From the NCBI GenBank assembly GCA_009731425.1, contig AP018794.1, forward strand, positions 813,960 to 877,959: a DNA stretch of 64,000 nucleotides, read 5' to 3'. A program made the position numbers and the translations under genes. Positions 43,171 to 53,156 of the stretch are shown piece by piece; the stretch's first letter is position 1; each line of letters starts with the position of its first letter. Origin of the DNA: Lachnospiraceae bacterium KM106-2 (lineage in GTDB: Bacteria > Bacillota > Clostridia > Lachnospirales > Lachnospiraceae). The notes under the pieces are model-generated. The model saw only the letters and a list, made by a program, of their open reading frames with translations, made no database searches and had not been told where the DNA came from.

Positions 43171-44685
43171 ATGGATATATTACATGATCATAATAACAAA
43201 GTAACCGTGCCCATCAGTCAGGTACTGAGTGAGAATATCGATGTATTAGAGTGCCTCTTTATAAATTGTGCCGATGTGATCAAGCAAAAGATTACGATCG
43301 GCGGCGCCAATAAAGTAGAAATCTATTTTATTTATATTGATAATATGATTGATAAGAAGCTCTTAGAGGAAGATACGCTTCGTTATCTGAAATATCATAT
43401 GGATGATCTGCCGGAGAGCGGGCAGTTTGATTATATTAAGGATAAAGGTCTTCGTACCGCTGATCTTGGTGATCTGATCACCATGGATAAGGTGATCGAG
43501 TCGATTTTAGCGGGTGATACCGTAATCTTTGTGGAAGGCTCTGATAAGGCAATTAAGGTCTCAATCCGTGGAATGGCCAATCGAGGAGTTCCACAGGCTG
43601 AAAATGAAGTTACGGTACGTGGATCAAAGGAAGCATTCTCGGAAGTACTGTTTATTAACCGGGTACTACTTCGAAGAAGAATTAAAGACACAAAATTTAA
43701 GATCAAACAGATGAAAGTTGGCACAAGAACTAAGACAGATGTAGCCATTTGTTACTTAGAAGATGTAGCAAAACCAGAAGTGGTCAATGACATTGAGAAA
43801 CGATTAAAGAACTTTGTTATTGACGGTATCTTTGATTCTGGAATGATCGAACAATTAACAGAGAGGGAGCACTATTCTCCATTCCCTGAATTTCAGGCAA
43901 CTGAGCGACCGGATAAGGCAGCTAGCGCGATTACAGAAGGCAGGGTTGTTGTCATTGTTGACAACTCGCCGATGGTCTTATTATTGCCGACTACATTAAA
44001 TGCCTTTTTTCAGGCTTCGGATGATGCTTATAATCGCTGGGAGGTTGCGACCTTTTCCCGTGTACTTCGTTATATCGCCGCATTCTTGGCAGTTGCACTG
44101 CCCGGATTATATCTGGCAGTATTAAATTTTGAGTCGGAATTATTGTCTTCCTCTTTATCGCTTTCCTTTGCAGCAGCTAGGGAAGGGGTTCCGTTCTCAG
44201 CATTGGTAGAAGTCATTATTATGGAAATCGCATTTGAACTATTGCTCGAAGCGGGAATTAGGCTTCCTGGGCCGATGGGAAATACCATCGGTATCGTAGG
44301 CGGTTTAATTATTGGCGATGCCGCAGTTGCAGCAAATTTAGTCAGTCCGATGATCGTTATTATTGTCGCTTTGACTGCAATTTCAGCGTTTACAGTGCCA
44401 AACGAGTCTTTTGCCAATGCATTTCGTCTCGTACGCTATATCATAATCTTTCTATCTGCTTGGCTTGGATTATATGGATTTAGTATCGGTGTACTTTTGT
44501 TCTTGATCCATTTGTGTGGCCTAAAGAGCTTTGGAACACCATATCTGCTTCCTTATGTAGCGTCGAATATTAACGGAGGAAATGAATTGAAAGATGCTAT
44601 TTTAAAGGAACCAGCAACGAAACTAAAGGTTCGTCCAACTTTTGCGAGAAAACAGCAGCGAAAGAGATTGAGAATGGATAAATAA
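43171..44685 (+). CDS. Spore germination protein, GerA family
   Basis: A subunit of a nutrient germinant receptor in the spore inner membrane, 504 residues. The N-terminal soluble domain (about 1-280) has the family segment KIKQMKVGTRTKTDVAICYLED; five or so membrane helices follow (about 285-460), with PLVVxxP-like PGPMGNTIGIVGGLIIGDAA. The C-terminal tail is basic. It is the first gene of a receptor operon whose B and C subunits are fused in the next gene. Expression in the forespore is expected from the family, but I could not identify a sigma-G promoter with confidence. Confidence 0.93.
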   Translation: MDILHDHNNKVTVPISQVLSENIDVLECLFINCADVIKQKITIGGANKVEIYFIYIDNMIDKKLLEEDTLRYLKYHMDDLPESGQFDYIKDKGLRTADLGDLITMDKVIESILAGDTVIFVEGSDKAIKVSIRGMANRGVPQAENEVTVRGSKEAFSEVLFINRVLLRRRIKDTKFKIKQMKVGTRTKTDVAICYLEDVAKPEVVNDIEKRLKNFVIDGIFDSGMIEQLTEREHYSPFPEFQATERPDKAASAITEGRVVVIVDNSPMVLLLPTTLNAFFQASDDAYNRWEVATFSRVLRYIAAFLAVALPGLYLAVLNFESELLSSSLSLSFAAAREGVPFSALVEVIIMEIAFELLLEAGIRLPGPMGNTIGIVGGLIIGDAAVAANLVSPMIVIIVALTAISAFTVPNESFANAFRLVRYIIIFLSAWLGLYGFSIGVLLFLIHLCGLKSFGTPYLLPYVASNINGGNELKDAILKEPATKLKVRPTFARKQQRKRLRMDK

Positions 44686-44707
44686 TAGAGAAATATGGGT
44701 GGTAAAT

Positions 44708-46942
44708 ATGTATTCAATGAATGAAAAAATATCATATCGGCAGATGAAGCGTTTGCTGGTATTTGATCTGTTTAGTGTGGGGACCTTGGTACTCCCGCGT
44801 CTGGTGGTGAGCCAGACCGGGTATGATGGGATCCCGGCTATTCTATTGGGCGGTTTACTGGCCGTGGCATACACGGTCATTATGCTGTTCTTTATCAGTC
44901 AGATCAACGGAACCCTATACCGATACTCAGAAGAAAGTGTCGGTAAGATACTTAGTTTTGTAGTGGGGATTCTTTATGTATTTAAATTAGGATTTTCCTG
45001 TGTCGTCATGGTACAACTGTTTAGTACGGTCATCAATAAGACACTATTAGCCGAATCGATGAAATACTATATTATTATTCCGATGATCTTAGTCGGTGGC
45101 TATGAGACTTATAAGGGCGCCGAGGTCAGAGCACGTATGACAGAATTATTGTTTTATATTGTATTGGTCCCAATCTTCATTATGCTGATCTTTGGATTAA
45201 AAGAAGTAGATCTGGCCAATCTGACACCGGTGTTTGCTTCCGGAGCAAAGCAGACGATTTATGGTAGTTATTTAGTATTTATGGTGTTTAACATTATTGA
45301 ATTTACAATCTTTTTGAAACCATACATTCGGGAAGAAAAGACAAAGCAGGAAGAGTTAAAGAAACTATTTTGGAATGCGTTCCATGCCATTGTGATCGCC
45401 ATCGTATTCTTCTTACTATTCTTCCTTTTAACGGTTGGTATCTTGGGAATGACAGGAGCAAATCAGAGTATGTGGTCTACGGTGAATATCTTCCAGATCA
45501 TCGAAGTCCCTGGAAGTTTGATCAACCGACAGGATTCCCTAATCTTAGGACTCTGGTTGCTGAGCATCTTCACTTTGATTAGCGGATTTATTTTTTATCT
45601 CTCCGTGATCTTAAAAGAAATGTTCTGTGTCAAACACAAGAATACCATCTTACCAGTGATTCTAGTGATCTTGATCTTGTGTAGTATGATTCCAATCCAG
45701 CAGGAGCAGCTGTTCCAAATCTATCTTGAATATATGAAGAAAATAGGAATTCCACAGTCATTAGTGATCCCTCTTATCTTGATCGTTGTAACTAAGTTAC
45801 GTGGTAAGAATCGGATCAAGGCACCGAAATCAGCAGTAATCCTCATTGTATGTCTTCTTGCGCCTTTCTTATTAAGCGGTTGCAGCAAACATGTGGAAAT
45901 CGAGGATCGTGATTTCGTACAGGTGATCGGATTAGATATGGAAAATGATAAGATGAAGACATATTTTGTCTTACCGGATCTGCAGGCTATGACCGATCAA
46001 GGACCAACAGATGATACCGATAAACTAATAAAACAGTTTGAAGGAGACGACTATATTCAAATTGAAGAACAGTATAAATTACAATCTGAAAAGTTATTAG
46101 ATTATAGTCATTTAAAGGCGATCATTTTAGGAAAAGAGTTTGCAAAAAATAAAGATCGAATGAAATCTTTTTTAGATTATGTAGAAAGTAATTATCAATT
46201 GTCGAAAAAGACATTGATTTTCCTTGCAGATGAGAAAGCAGAGGATATTATCAAGATGAATGGTGATATACCAAACGGGATCGGATCATATTTAGAACGT
46301 CTCTATCAGAATAACCTTGGAAATAGCGAAAAGAAAGAGATTGTCTTAGCAAGTTTATTGCAAGTGAAGAATAATTCGGATCAATCTATTTTTCTTCCAA
46401 GATTACAGATTAATGAAAAGAGGATTCTAATTAATGGAGAGGCGGTATTTCATCATTCGACAGTAGAAACGGAATTAAATGCCGAAGAATCTATTATAAC
46501 AGATATTATAAGTGGATATGGCGAAAACGCAAGATTATTTGTGAATATAGGAGAAAATCAAACGAACGAGTGCGTTGCTAAAATTCGACAGATACAAAAG
46601 AAATTATCAGTAGATCTAGTGGATGGAAAACCAATACTGACACTTAAGATCAATGCCATTGGTGCGGTTGAGAAAGGGCTGGAGAACTACGAAGGACTTA
46701 GTTATTCACAGAAGGCAAAGATTTATCGAGATATTGAGACAGCGTTAAATGATTCGCTAAAAGAGAAGATTTATAATCAAATGACGACAGTTATGAGAGA
46801 ACAGGGTGTCGATTATTTGAACGTTTATCGAAGTATGCGATATAAAAATAATTCCTTGTATCAAAAATATAAGAACAATGAGAAGGGTTTTTTAAGCGAG
46901 ATGCAGTTTAATATTCAAGTTACAATTGATCTGGTTGAATAG
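44708..46942 (+). CDS. Fused germinant receptor: GerB-type permease plus GerC-type lipoprotein
   Basis: 744 residues in one uninterrupted frame. Residues about 1-370 are a GerB-type permease (APC superfamily, ten helices, opening with ISYRQMKRLLVFDLFSVGTL). After a basic linker (KLRGKNRIKAPKSA) comes a signal-like hydrophobic stretch ending in the lipobox LLSGC, then GerC: HVEIEDRDFVQVIGLDM and about 340 residues of the Ger(x)C lipoprotein. Most receptors encode A, B and C as three genes. The internal lipobox suggests that signal peptidase II could release the C subunit after translation. ATG 44708 is 5 bases after GGGTGG. Confidence 0.87.
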   Translation: MYSMNEKISYRQMKRLLVFDLFSVGTLVLPRLVVSQTGYDGIPAILLGGLLAVAYTVIMLFFISQINGTLYRYSEESVGKILSFVVGILYVFKLGFSCVVMVQLFSTVINKTLLAESMKYYIIIPMILVGGYETYKGAEVRARMTELLFYIVLVPIFIMLIFGLKEVDLANLTPVFASGAKQTIYGSYLVFMVFNIIEFTIFLKPYIREEKTKQEELKKLFWNAFHAIVIAIVFFLLFFLLTVGILGMTGANQSMWSTVNIFQIIEVPGSLINRQDSLILGLWLLSIFTLISGFIFYLSVILKEMFCVKHKNTILPVILVILILCSMIPIQQEQLFQIYLEYMKKIGIPQSLVIPLILIVVTKLRGKNRIKAPKSAVILIVCLLAPFLLSGCSKHVEIEDRDFVQVIGLDMENDKMKTYFVLPDLQAMTDQGPTDDTDKLIKQFEGDDYIQIEEQYKLQSEKLLDYSHLKAIILGKEFAKNKDRMKSFLDYVESNYQLSKKTLIFLADEKAEDIIKMNGDIPNGIGSYLERLYQNNLGNSEKKEIVLASLLQVKNNSDQSIFLPRLQINEKRILINGEAVFHHSTVETELNAEESIITDIISGYGENARLFVNIGENQTNECVAKIRQIQKKLSVDLVDGKPILTLKINAIGAVEKGLENYEGLSYSQKAKIYRDIETALNDSLKEKIYNQMTTVMREQGVDYLNVYRSMRYKNNSLYQKYKNNEKGFLSEMQFNIQVTIDLVE

Positions 46943-46945
46943 TAT

Positions 46946-46994
46946 AAAAGCAGAGAATGTATAATTTTTAAGGATTATCCATTCTCTGCTTTTT
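46946..46994. terminator. Bidirectional terminator between the ger operon and the HIT gene
   Basis: AAAAGCAGAGAATG / CATTCTCTGCTTTT, with a roughly 20-base loop. Confidence 0.85.
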
Positions 46995-47021
46995 ACTGTG
47001 CTCATTATTTGAAAATAAAAT

Positions 47022-47474
47022 CTACAATAGTTTTTCTAGTTCCGTTCTTAAGGTATCTTTCATCTTCTGAAGTTCCACCTCTGATGGGCGATATTTCTCA
47101 TGATTCAGTTCCGTCTTATCTAATCGCCAGACCGGTCCAATCTGTGGGGTATCCCCTTTTCTTCTAGGAAAGATATGCCAGTGCATATGCTGTGCCTTTC
47201 CTACACCTAATAATTCGTAGTTTAATTTGTCCGGATGAAATGCATTGTAGACTGCCTCTGCAACAATAGCCATCTCTTGCAAATACTTATTTCTAAAATC
47301 TTTCTCTAGAAAATGCAGCTCTGTCGCATGTTCTTTACACAGGAAAAGAGTATATCCAGGGAAACGCTGGATGTCTCCAAGAACCACATAGCCTGTTTCT
47401 AATTCTTTAACCAAATAAGGGTTCTTTCCCTGTTTCGTCAATTCAATTCTTTCACATACTAAACAATCTTTCAT
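47022..47474 (-). CDS. HIT-family hydrolase
   Basis: 150 residues with the histidine triad QHMHWHIFPR (H-x-H-x-H), a nucleotidyl hydrolase/transferase of the HIT superfamily. An N-terminal CLVCER pair resembles the zinc-binding CxxC of some HIT proteins. Likely acts on dinucleoside or AMP-linked substrates; exact substrate unknown. Start by AAAGGAG before ATG 47474. Confidence 0.88.
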   Translation of the reverse strand: MKDCLVCERIELTKQGKNPYLVKELETGYVVLGDIQRFPGYTLFLCKEHATELHFLEKDFRNKYLQEMAIVAEAVYNAFHPDKLNYELLGVGKAQHMHWHIFPRRKGDTPQIGPVWRLDKTELNHEKYRPSEVELQKMKDTLRTELEKLL

Positions 47475-47658
47475 CGTTTTCACTCCTTTAATTTATTATT
47501 CTATGTACGTACAACTTCAAGTTAGTCTATTATTAGCTACTACTATCATATCAATTCCCAATTATTTAAGCAATCCTATGAAGTCATCCGATTTCTTCCT
47601 AGAATATTGTCAAAAGATGAGTTATAATATTCGAAAAGAAAAACAAGTAGGAGATACC

Positions 47659-48345
47659 ATGGATAATTATAAGATTTTAATTATAGAAGATGAAAAACCA
47701 ATTGCAGATATCTTAAAATATGGATTTGTGAAGGAAGGATTTGAGGTATTCTGTGCGTATACAGGAATGGATGGGATGGATGCATTAAATGAGAATCATC
47801 CTGATATTGTTCTGCTTGACTGGATGTTACCAGATGTGGATGGTGTAACGGTCTGTAAACATATCACAAAAAAATGCAATATTCCGATCGTAATGTTAAC
47901 AGCAAAAGGAACGATTGAAGATAAGTTATTAGGCTTAGAGTCTGGAGCAGACGATTACATAACAAAACCATTTGATCTACGTGAAGTCATTGCAAGAGTT
48001 AAGACGATCATTCGTAGATTTGAGAAAGTCAACCAAGAAAAAGCAGAATCAGAGAATACGATCATAGAAGTAAATGACATGAGAATATCCGAGATCGAAC
48101 GAACTGTTAAGATCAAGGAGGGAAGTATTGTTTTGACACCAAAAGAATTTGATCTCCTTGTGTTCCTCGTAAAACATAATCGTGAAGTATTTACAAGACA
48201 AGTCTTACTTGAACAGATTTGGGGATATGATTTTGCCGGTGATACAAGAACCGTAGATATTCATGTGCAACGATTGAGAAAGAAACTGCCATTAGAAGAA
48301 CATCTCCAGACAGTCTTTGGGGTGGGGTATAAATATGTTTCATAA
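47659..48345 (+). CDS. OmpR-family response regulator
   Basis: 228 residues. Receiver domain (about 5-118) with the phosphorylated Asp in VLLDWMLPDVDG, the MLTAKG and DDYITKPFDL residues, and an OmpR winged-helix DNA-binding domain (about 135-226) with DLLVFLVKHNREVFTRQ and RTVDIHVQRLRKKL. GTAGGAGAT precedes ATG 47659; the in-frame upstream ATG (47503) has no ribosome binding site. It is coupled to the histidine kinase by an 11-base overlap. Confidence 0.95.
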   Translation: MDNYKILIIEDEKPIADILKYGFVKEGFEVFCAYTGMDGMDALNENHPDIVLLDWMLPDVDGVTVCKHITKKCNIPIVMLTAKGTIEDKLLGLESGADDYITKPFDLREVIARVKTIIRRFEKVNQEKAESENTIIEVNDMRISEIERTVKIKEGSIVLTPKEFDLLVFLVKHNREVFTRQVLLEQIWGYDFAGDTRTVDIHVQRLRKKLPLEEHLQTVFGVGYKYVS

Positions 48346-49867
48346 GATTTCTGTCTTTTTTACAAGAATACGAGCGAAGATAACGATTGTACTGATCGTT
48401 ATTTTCTTGTTTGCGGTACTATTAGTCAATTATATCGTCGGACGGCAGATTACCTCCAATCAGCAAGATCAGATCGTTAAAGATCTTAAGAACTTAAAGA
48501 TTAATACGCAGGTCTATGTAAAACAGGTACTGATCTTAAATAAAGAGAATAATGATGAGAAGAGTTTTAAAAATATTGTCTATGATGCGGTCAAAGAACT
48601 ATATCAGACCTCAAAGTATCATTTGCAGGCATATACGATGGATGGTGTCTTCTTGTCAGGAACAAAGGATAATTTATTCCGAAATACGCCAACCAAGGAT
48701 TTTGAGTACGCAAAAAAAGGGCAGAGCGCTTATACACTGGATTATTCCTTAGGCAATCAGTTGATGGTATATTTCTCAGTGCCCGTAACAGTGGAGTCTA
48801 AAAATGTCGGTATCATTCGATATTATATCGACTATTCTTCGACTTATCGACAAGGAAACTCTACAAAAGAGATGATTCTTGCAGTTACCATGTTCGTATT
48901 TGGAGGAACCTTTCTTGTAATCTGGTTGACTTTAACAAAGACGATCCGTCCAATCCAAGGGTTAACCGAATCAACCAATGCCATCACGAATGCGATCAAA
49001 GAAGGTACTGACTCGGTAGAAGCCCTTCCGGCTTTTCATGCATCCTGTGAGTCTTATATCGATCGAAATGATGAAATTGGAGAATTGACACGAAATTACG
49101 ATCTTCTTCTAGATACGATAAGAAGACAGCTCGCTGCTTTAAATGAAGATAAGGAAAGTATCAAAAGGCTTCTTGTGTCAAAGCAAGAGTTTTATAATAA
49201 TGTAACCCATGAATTAAAGACTCCTCTGACGACGATCAATGGCTATGCACAGCTCATTGAGAGCAATGGAAGTGAGGATGAAGAGCTTGTCAAAAAAGGA
49301 ACCGAGCATATTATGCATGAGAGCGAGAGACTTCATAAGATGGTATTACAGCTATTAGAAATGTCGAATCAATCGGTTCAAGTGGAGAAGACAAGTTTAT
49401 GTATTCATGACATTTTACAAAGTGTAGCAGATGCGATGGAGCTAAAAGCGGCCAGATATCATTACACTATCGCAGTAACTTGTGATGAGAACTATCATGT
49501 CTTTGCAGTAGAAGAACGTTTACGTCAGCTTTATATTAATTTAATTGACAATGCGATTAAATATGGACGTCCGGGAACGCAGATTCGGATCATCTGTACT
49601 AAAAAAGAGAATCAGTTAGAAGTTGCCGTTATCAATGAAGGCGATGGAATTGCAGCCGATAAATTAGGAGATATCTTTGAGCCGTTTTACCGTGTAAATA
49701 AAGAATATTCAAGGGAACAGGGAAGTTCAGGTCTGGGACTTAGCATCTGTGAGAAGATCATGGAAGAAAGCAACGGAACGATCCAGGTAGAAAGTGAAGT
49801 AGGAAAAGAAACCAAATTTATAACCAGATTTCCATTAAAGAATGATAGATCGGGGGTAGTAGTATGA
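48335..49867 (+). CDS. Sensor histidine kinase
   Basis: 510 residues. Two membrane helices (about 13-35 and 175-196) enclose an extracellular sensor (about 36-174); then HAMP (about 197-280), dimerisation domain with the phospho-His in NNVTHELKTPLTT, and an ATPase domain with NLIDNAIKYG, an NEGDGI G1 box and GSSGLGLSI. ATG 48335 is preceded by GGGGTGGGG. It likely senses an envelope signal and phosphorylates the response regulator just upstream. The next gene overlaps by 4 bases, so the lipoprotein may belong to the same signalling unit. Confidence 0.94.
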   Translation: MFHKISVFFTRIRAKITIVLIVIFLFAVLLVNYIVGRQITSNQQDQIVKDLKNLKINTQVYVKQVLILNKENNDEKSFKNIVYDAVKELYQTSKYHLQAYTMDGVFLSGTKDNLFRNTPTKDFEYAKKGQSAYTLDYSLGNQLMVYFSVPVTVESKNVGIIRYYIDYSSTYRQGNSTKEMILAVTMFVFGGTFLVIWLTLTKTIRPIQGLTESTNAITNAIKEGTDSVEALPAFHASCESYIDRNDEIGELTRNYDLLLDTIRRQLAALNEDKESIKRLLVSKQEFYNNVTHELKTPLTTINGYAQLIESNGSEDEELVKKGTEHIMHESERLHKMVLQLLEMSNQSVQVEKTSLCIHDILQSVADAMELKAARYHYTIAVTCDENYHVFAVEERLRQLYINLIDNAIKYGRPGTQIRIICTKKENQLEVAVINEGDGIAADKLGDIFEPFYRVNKEYSREQGSSGLGLSICEKIMEESNGTIQVESEVGKETKFITRFPLKNDRSGVVV

Positions 49868-51105
49868 AACGAATGCTCCTAATATTACTTGTGCTCCTTT
49901 GTATGACAGCCTGTTCAAAGAAAGAGGACATTATTACAAAACGGCTGCCAAAAGAGAGTACCAAAGAAGAGGAAAGCGAGAAAAAAGAAAAAGATCAGAT
50001 CCATATTTATCAGAATACCTATCATACGTATGTAAGCAACAATAGCAATGGAGGACTTAGCATCTTTAATCCTAAGGATAATAATCGCATTCAGACCTAT
50101 CAGTATGATTCGGCAAATAAAAAGTATACCTTTGAAAATATTGATTATCGTTATAATTTTCATGAGACTTATATGGAATTATCTTCGGAGACAAGTAAGA
50201 TCGTGGATGGTTCTATCTCTCCCGATGGTACCTATGCCATAATTGAGGAAAAGGGTGATGGAGTAATGCAGTATTATACGCTAAACTTAACGAATCAAGC
50301 GAAACAACCTTTTCTTGCGATCAAGGAGCGATTCAAAAATGGTCAGCCAGTCTATCAGATCCAATTTGATTGGTCTGATGATGGAACAAAGTTAGCTTAT
50401 GGGATTCAGTTGCGTGATCTGAATTTAAGTCATCCAAGTTATTATGATAACACAGAAGAATTTCAAAGAGTTACGTTGCTTGATGTTCAAACAAATAAGA
50501 CTCTTTATATATTCCATCGACATAATTTGCAAAATGACAGCATTCTCTATAATTACAAGCTGCTCATTTGCGGTACATCATCTAAGATCATCATTTATAA
50601 TAATTCTTATCTTGGTAAATTAGGAAATAATGAAATTAGTATTATTGATACGAATAAGAAGGGAAAGGGGTTTGCAAAAACTATTCCCAATGATGATGCC
50701 TATAATACGAACCTGACTTATCAAGATGGAATTTTATATCGATTGAACGGGGATCGTAATCTAGCTATGATGGATATGGATTCCAAGGATTATAGTTGGA
50801 ATACATTTTTATATCGTGAGAGCAATATTGTTGCTTATATCCCATTTAAGGATCAATCACGGTTTATTGTTGTAGAGGATGATAAGACGGAAACGATCGA
50901 TTCGAGTGAGAGTGGAGTTTATAATATCTATCTCTGTTCAAAGAAAGACAATTCTAGAAAACTATTGTATAAGACATCCAATCCGTTTCTTAGTATCAAG
51001 TTAAATAATAAGGAGAATCGCCTTCTATTAGAGTCTATGATGCCTTACTATAACAATGAGAGTTATGTGGAAGCTGATTTGAATACAACGGTAATTCAAT
51101 TTTAG
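49864..51105 (+). CDS. Putative lipoprotein with propeller-like repeats, two-component operon
   Basis: 413 residues. Signal peptide with lipobox CMTAC and an acidic/basic linker (KEESEKKEKDQI), then beta-rich repeats such as DGTYAIIEEKGDGVMQYYTLN and DWSDDGTKLAYGIQLRDL, typical of propeller blades in TolB/dipeptidyl-peptidase-like folds. No catalytic triad was recognised. The 4-base overlap with the histidine kinase suggests it modulates or reports to the sensor, or is a target of the regulator. Confidence 0.8.
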   Translation: MKRMLLILLVLLCMTACSKKEDIITKRLPKESTKEEESEKKEKDQIHIYQNTYHTYVSNNSNGGLSIFNPKDNNRIQTYQYDSANKKYTFENIDYRYNFHETYMELSSETSKIVDGSISPDGTYAIIEEKGDGVMQYYTLNLTNQAKQPFLAIKERFKNGQPVYQIQFDWSDDGTKLAYGIQLRDLNLSHPSYYDNTEEFQRVTLLDVQTNKTLYIFHRHNLQNDSILYNYKLLICGTSSKIIIYNNSYLGKLGNNEISIIDTNKKGKGFAKTIPNDDAYNTNLTYQDGILYRLNGDRNLAMMDMDSKDYSWNTFLYRESNIVAYIPFKDQSRFIVVEDDKTETIDSSESGVYNIYLCSKKDNSRKLLYKTSNPFLSIKLNNKENRLLLESMMPYYNNESYVEADLNTTVIQF

Positions 51106-51176
51106 GACAATTTGTTTGAATAAAAATGGTACAACGTTGATAGAATGAAATAAGAGTATGAAAAGAGTGTTTTGTC

Positions 51177-52454
51177 ATGAAGAATAAGAAATCTACCGTG
51201 GCTGTCGTTCTACTATTAATCGTTCTGTTTGCAAAGTACCCTTGTGATAAAATGATCGCCAGTTTAAATACCTCTTATCCAACAAAATTAAGGCCAACGA
51301 AATTGTTAAATCAGGATCTCGATAAGACGTTGGTTGTAAAGTCCAAAGAGAAACCGGCAGAACTGTCTCTTACGGCAAGAGGAGCCGTACTGATCGATGC
51401 CGATAACAATCGTATCTTATATCAAAAGAATGCAAAACAAGAAATGCCCATGGCGAGCACAACGAAGATCATGACTTGTATTGTGGCACTAGAGAATGGT
51501 AATCTCAATGATAAGGTTACCTTCTCCAAGTATGCAGCAGGAATGCCGGACGTACAGCTGAATGCAAAATCGGGACAGACGTTCTATCTAAAAGATCTTC
51601 TATATTCCTTAATGCTAGAGTCTCATAATGATACTGCTGTAGCAATTGCAGAGCATATTGGCGGAAGTGTGGAAGGGTTCGCAACGATGATGAATGCCAA
51701 GGCAAAAGAGCTGGGATTGAAGCATACTTCGTTTGTGACACCGAATGGTCTGGATTCGGAGAAGCATTATACGACTGCTTATGATCTGGCGAGAATTGCT
51801 TCCTATGCTATTAAGAATAAGACATTCGTGGAAATAACCAATACTCCAAGTCATGAGTTCCACGAGATCAATTCCAATCAATCGTTTTTAGCAACTAACA
51901 AAAATCGATTTCTGTTTATGATGGATGGAGCTATCGGAGTAAAAACGGGATTCACAAATAATGCTGGATATTGTTTCGTTGGTGGTATAAGACGAGGGGA
52001 TAAGACCTTTATCTCGGTTGTTCTTGGAGCAGGATGGCCACCTCATAAGACCTATAAGTGGGCAGATACTAAGAAATTGATGGATTATGGATTAGATAAT
52101 TATAAGAAAAAAAGTGTTTATGATGGCGGCGTGAAATTTAGTCCGATTTATGTGGAAAATGGTAAGAATCCAATTGTGACGTTAAGTATCAATGGTGAGG
52201 TGAATCTCTTATTATCGGATGCGGAGACGGTTCGAGTGGAGTATGATATTCCGACGGTGATCCAAGGACCGATGAAGGCGGGAACGGCGATCGGATGTGC
52301 TTGCTATTATGTGGACAACAAACTTTACTGTAAGATACCAATTTTTGTAGATAATGATGTAGAGGTGATGACACTGCGAGATGTATGCAATAGTGTGTAT
52401 GCATTATTTACAACAAATGACGTTTCCCATGTATTTTTAAAGGATTTGGAGTAA
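51177..52454 (+). CDS. D-alanyl-D-alanine carboxypeptidase, copy 2
   Basis: 425 residues of the S11 peptidase family, with a membrane anchor or signal (about 7-25), STTK (SxxK) in MASTTKIMTC, SHN (SxN) and KTG in GVKTGFTNNAG. The middle serine motif differs from copy 1 (SHN versus SAN). It follows the two-component/lipoprotein operon by 71 bases, so control of cell-wall trimming by that system is a reasonable inference. A terminator closes the unit. Confidence 0.92.
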   Translation: MKNKKSTVAVVLLLIVLFAKYPCDKMIASLNTSYPTKLRPTKLLNQDLDKTLVVKSKEKPAELSLTARGAVLIDADNNRILYQKNAKQEMPMASTTKIMTCIVALENGNLNDKVTFSKYAAGMPDVQLNAKSGQTFYLKDLLYSLMLESHNDTAVAIAEHIGGSVEGFATMMNAKAKELGLKHTSFVTPNGLDSEKHYTTAYDLARIASYAIKNKTFVEITNTPSHEFHEINSNQSFLATNKNRFLFMMDGAIGVKTGFTNNAGYCFVGGIRRGDKTFISVVLGAGWPPHKTYKWADTKKLMDYGLDNYKKKSVYDGGVKFSPIYVENGKNPIVTLSINGEVNLLLSDAETVRVEYDIPTVIQGPMKAGTAIGCACYYVDNKLYCKIPIFVDNDVEVMTLRDVCNSVYALFTTNDVSHVFLKDLE

Positions 52455-52457
52455 AAG

Positions 52458-52505
52458 AAAAGGAATCATAATTGGACCGGTTAGGTTCGTTATGGTTCCT
52501 TTTAC
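52458..52505. terminator. Bidirectional terminator
   Basis: AAAAGGAATCATA / TATGGTTCCTTTT (one G-T pair) between the carboxypeptidase and the convergent acetyltransferase. Confidence 0.8.
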
Positions 52506-52511
52506 TGGCTC

Positions 52512-53021
52512 TTAACAAGTATGGAAAAAGAGAATATCACCTAGGGTGCCGTCATGATAGGCAGTACCGGGACACGATTTGATCACCTTATAGTTCCCCT
52601 TGGTGTATTCTGACACAACATGATCCCAGAAATAAACGGATGCAATATTATGGGGATGGCGCTTTAACTGCCAGTCTCCTTTATGTAAAGAAAAGATTTC
52701 ATTTGCTGCCGTTTTTCCGACTCCTTTTTGGCGGTATTTATAGAGAATAAAAAATTCTGCAATCGAGAAATCCGTCTTGGTATCCGGCGCCTTTGGTATA
52801 TCATTGACCATGACAAAGCCTGCCAGATTACCATCTACCTGTATGAAATAAGCGAAACGGTTTGGTTCTGACCAATAGTAATCAAGATAATCATATCCGT
52901 AAAGTCCTAATGGATTAATCTCTCGCCCATCCCATTGGGTAAATTCATAAGAGTATTTCTCGAATAGATTTCTTAGGATTTCTTTCTCATCCACGGATAC
53001 TTTCTTCAATTTAATGTCCAA
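52512..53021 (-). CDS. GNAT-family N-acetyltransferase
   Basis: 169 residues with the acetyl-CoA motif YRQKGVGKTAANEIF (R-x-x-G-x-G/A) and an N-terminal half typical of general GNAT enzymes. Substrate unknown. The start is TTG with GGAGGG seven bases before it. It is monocistronic on the - strand. Confidence 0.85.
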   Translation of the reverse strand: MDIKLKKVSVDEKEILRNLFEKYSYEFTQWDGREINPLGLYGYDYLDYYWSEPNRFAYFIQVDGNLAGFVMVNDIPKAPDTKTDFSIAEFFILYKYRQKGVGKTAANEIFSLHKGDWQLKRHPHNIASVYFWDHVVSEYTKGNYKVIKSCPGTAYHDGTLGDILFFHTC

Positions 53022-53156
53022 TTGTATTCCCTCCTTTTTTCTTTTCTCTTATTCTATCACAATATTTAAGTTAGGATAGCTCTAGTATTCTGATTTAACA
53101 GGCAGTATAATTGGAGTATACATAGTAACGGCTTTTGCATGTAAGGAGATGATAGC

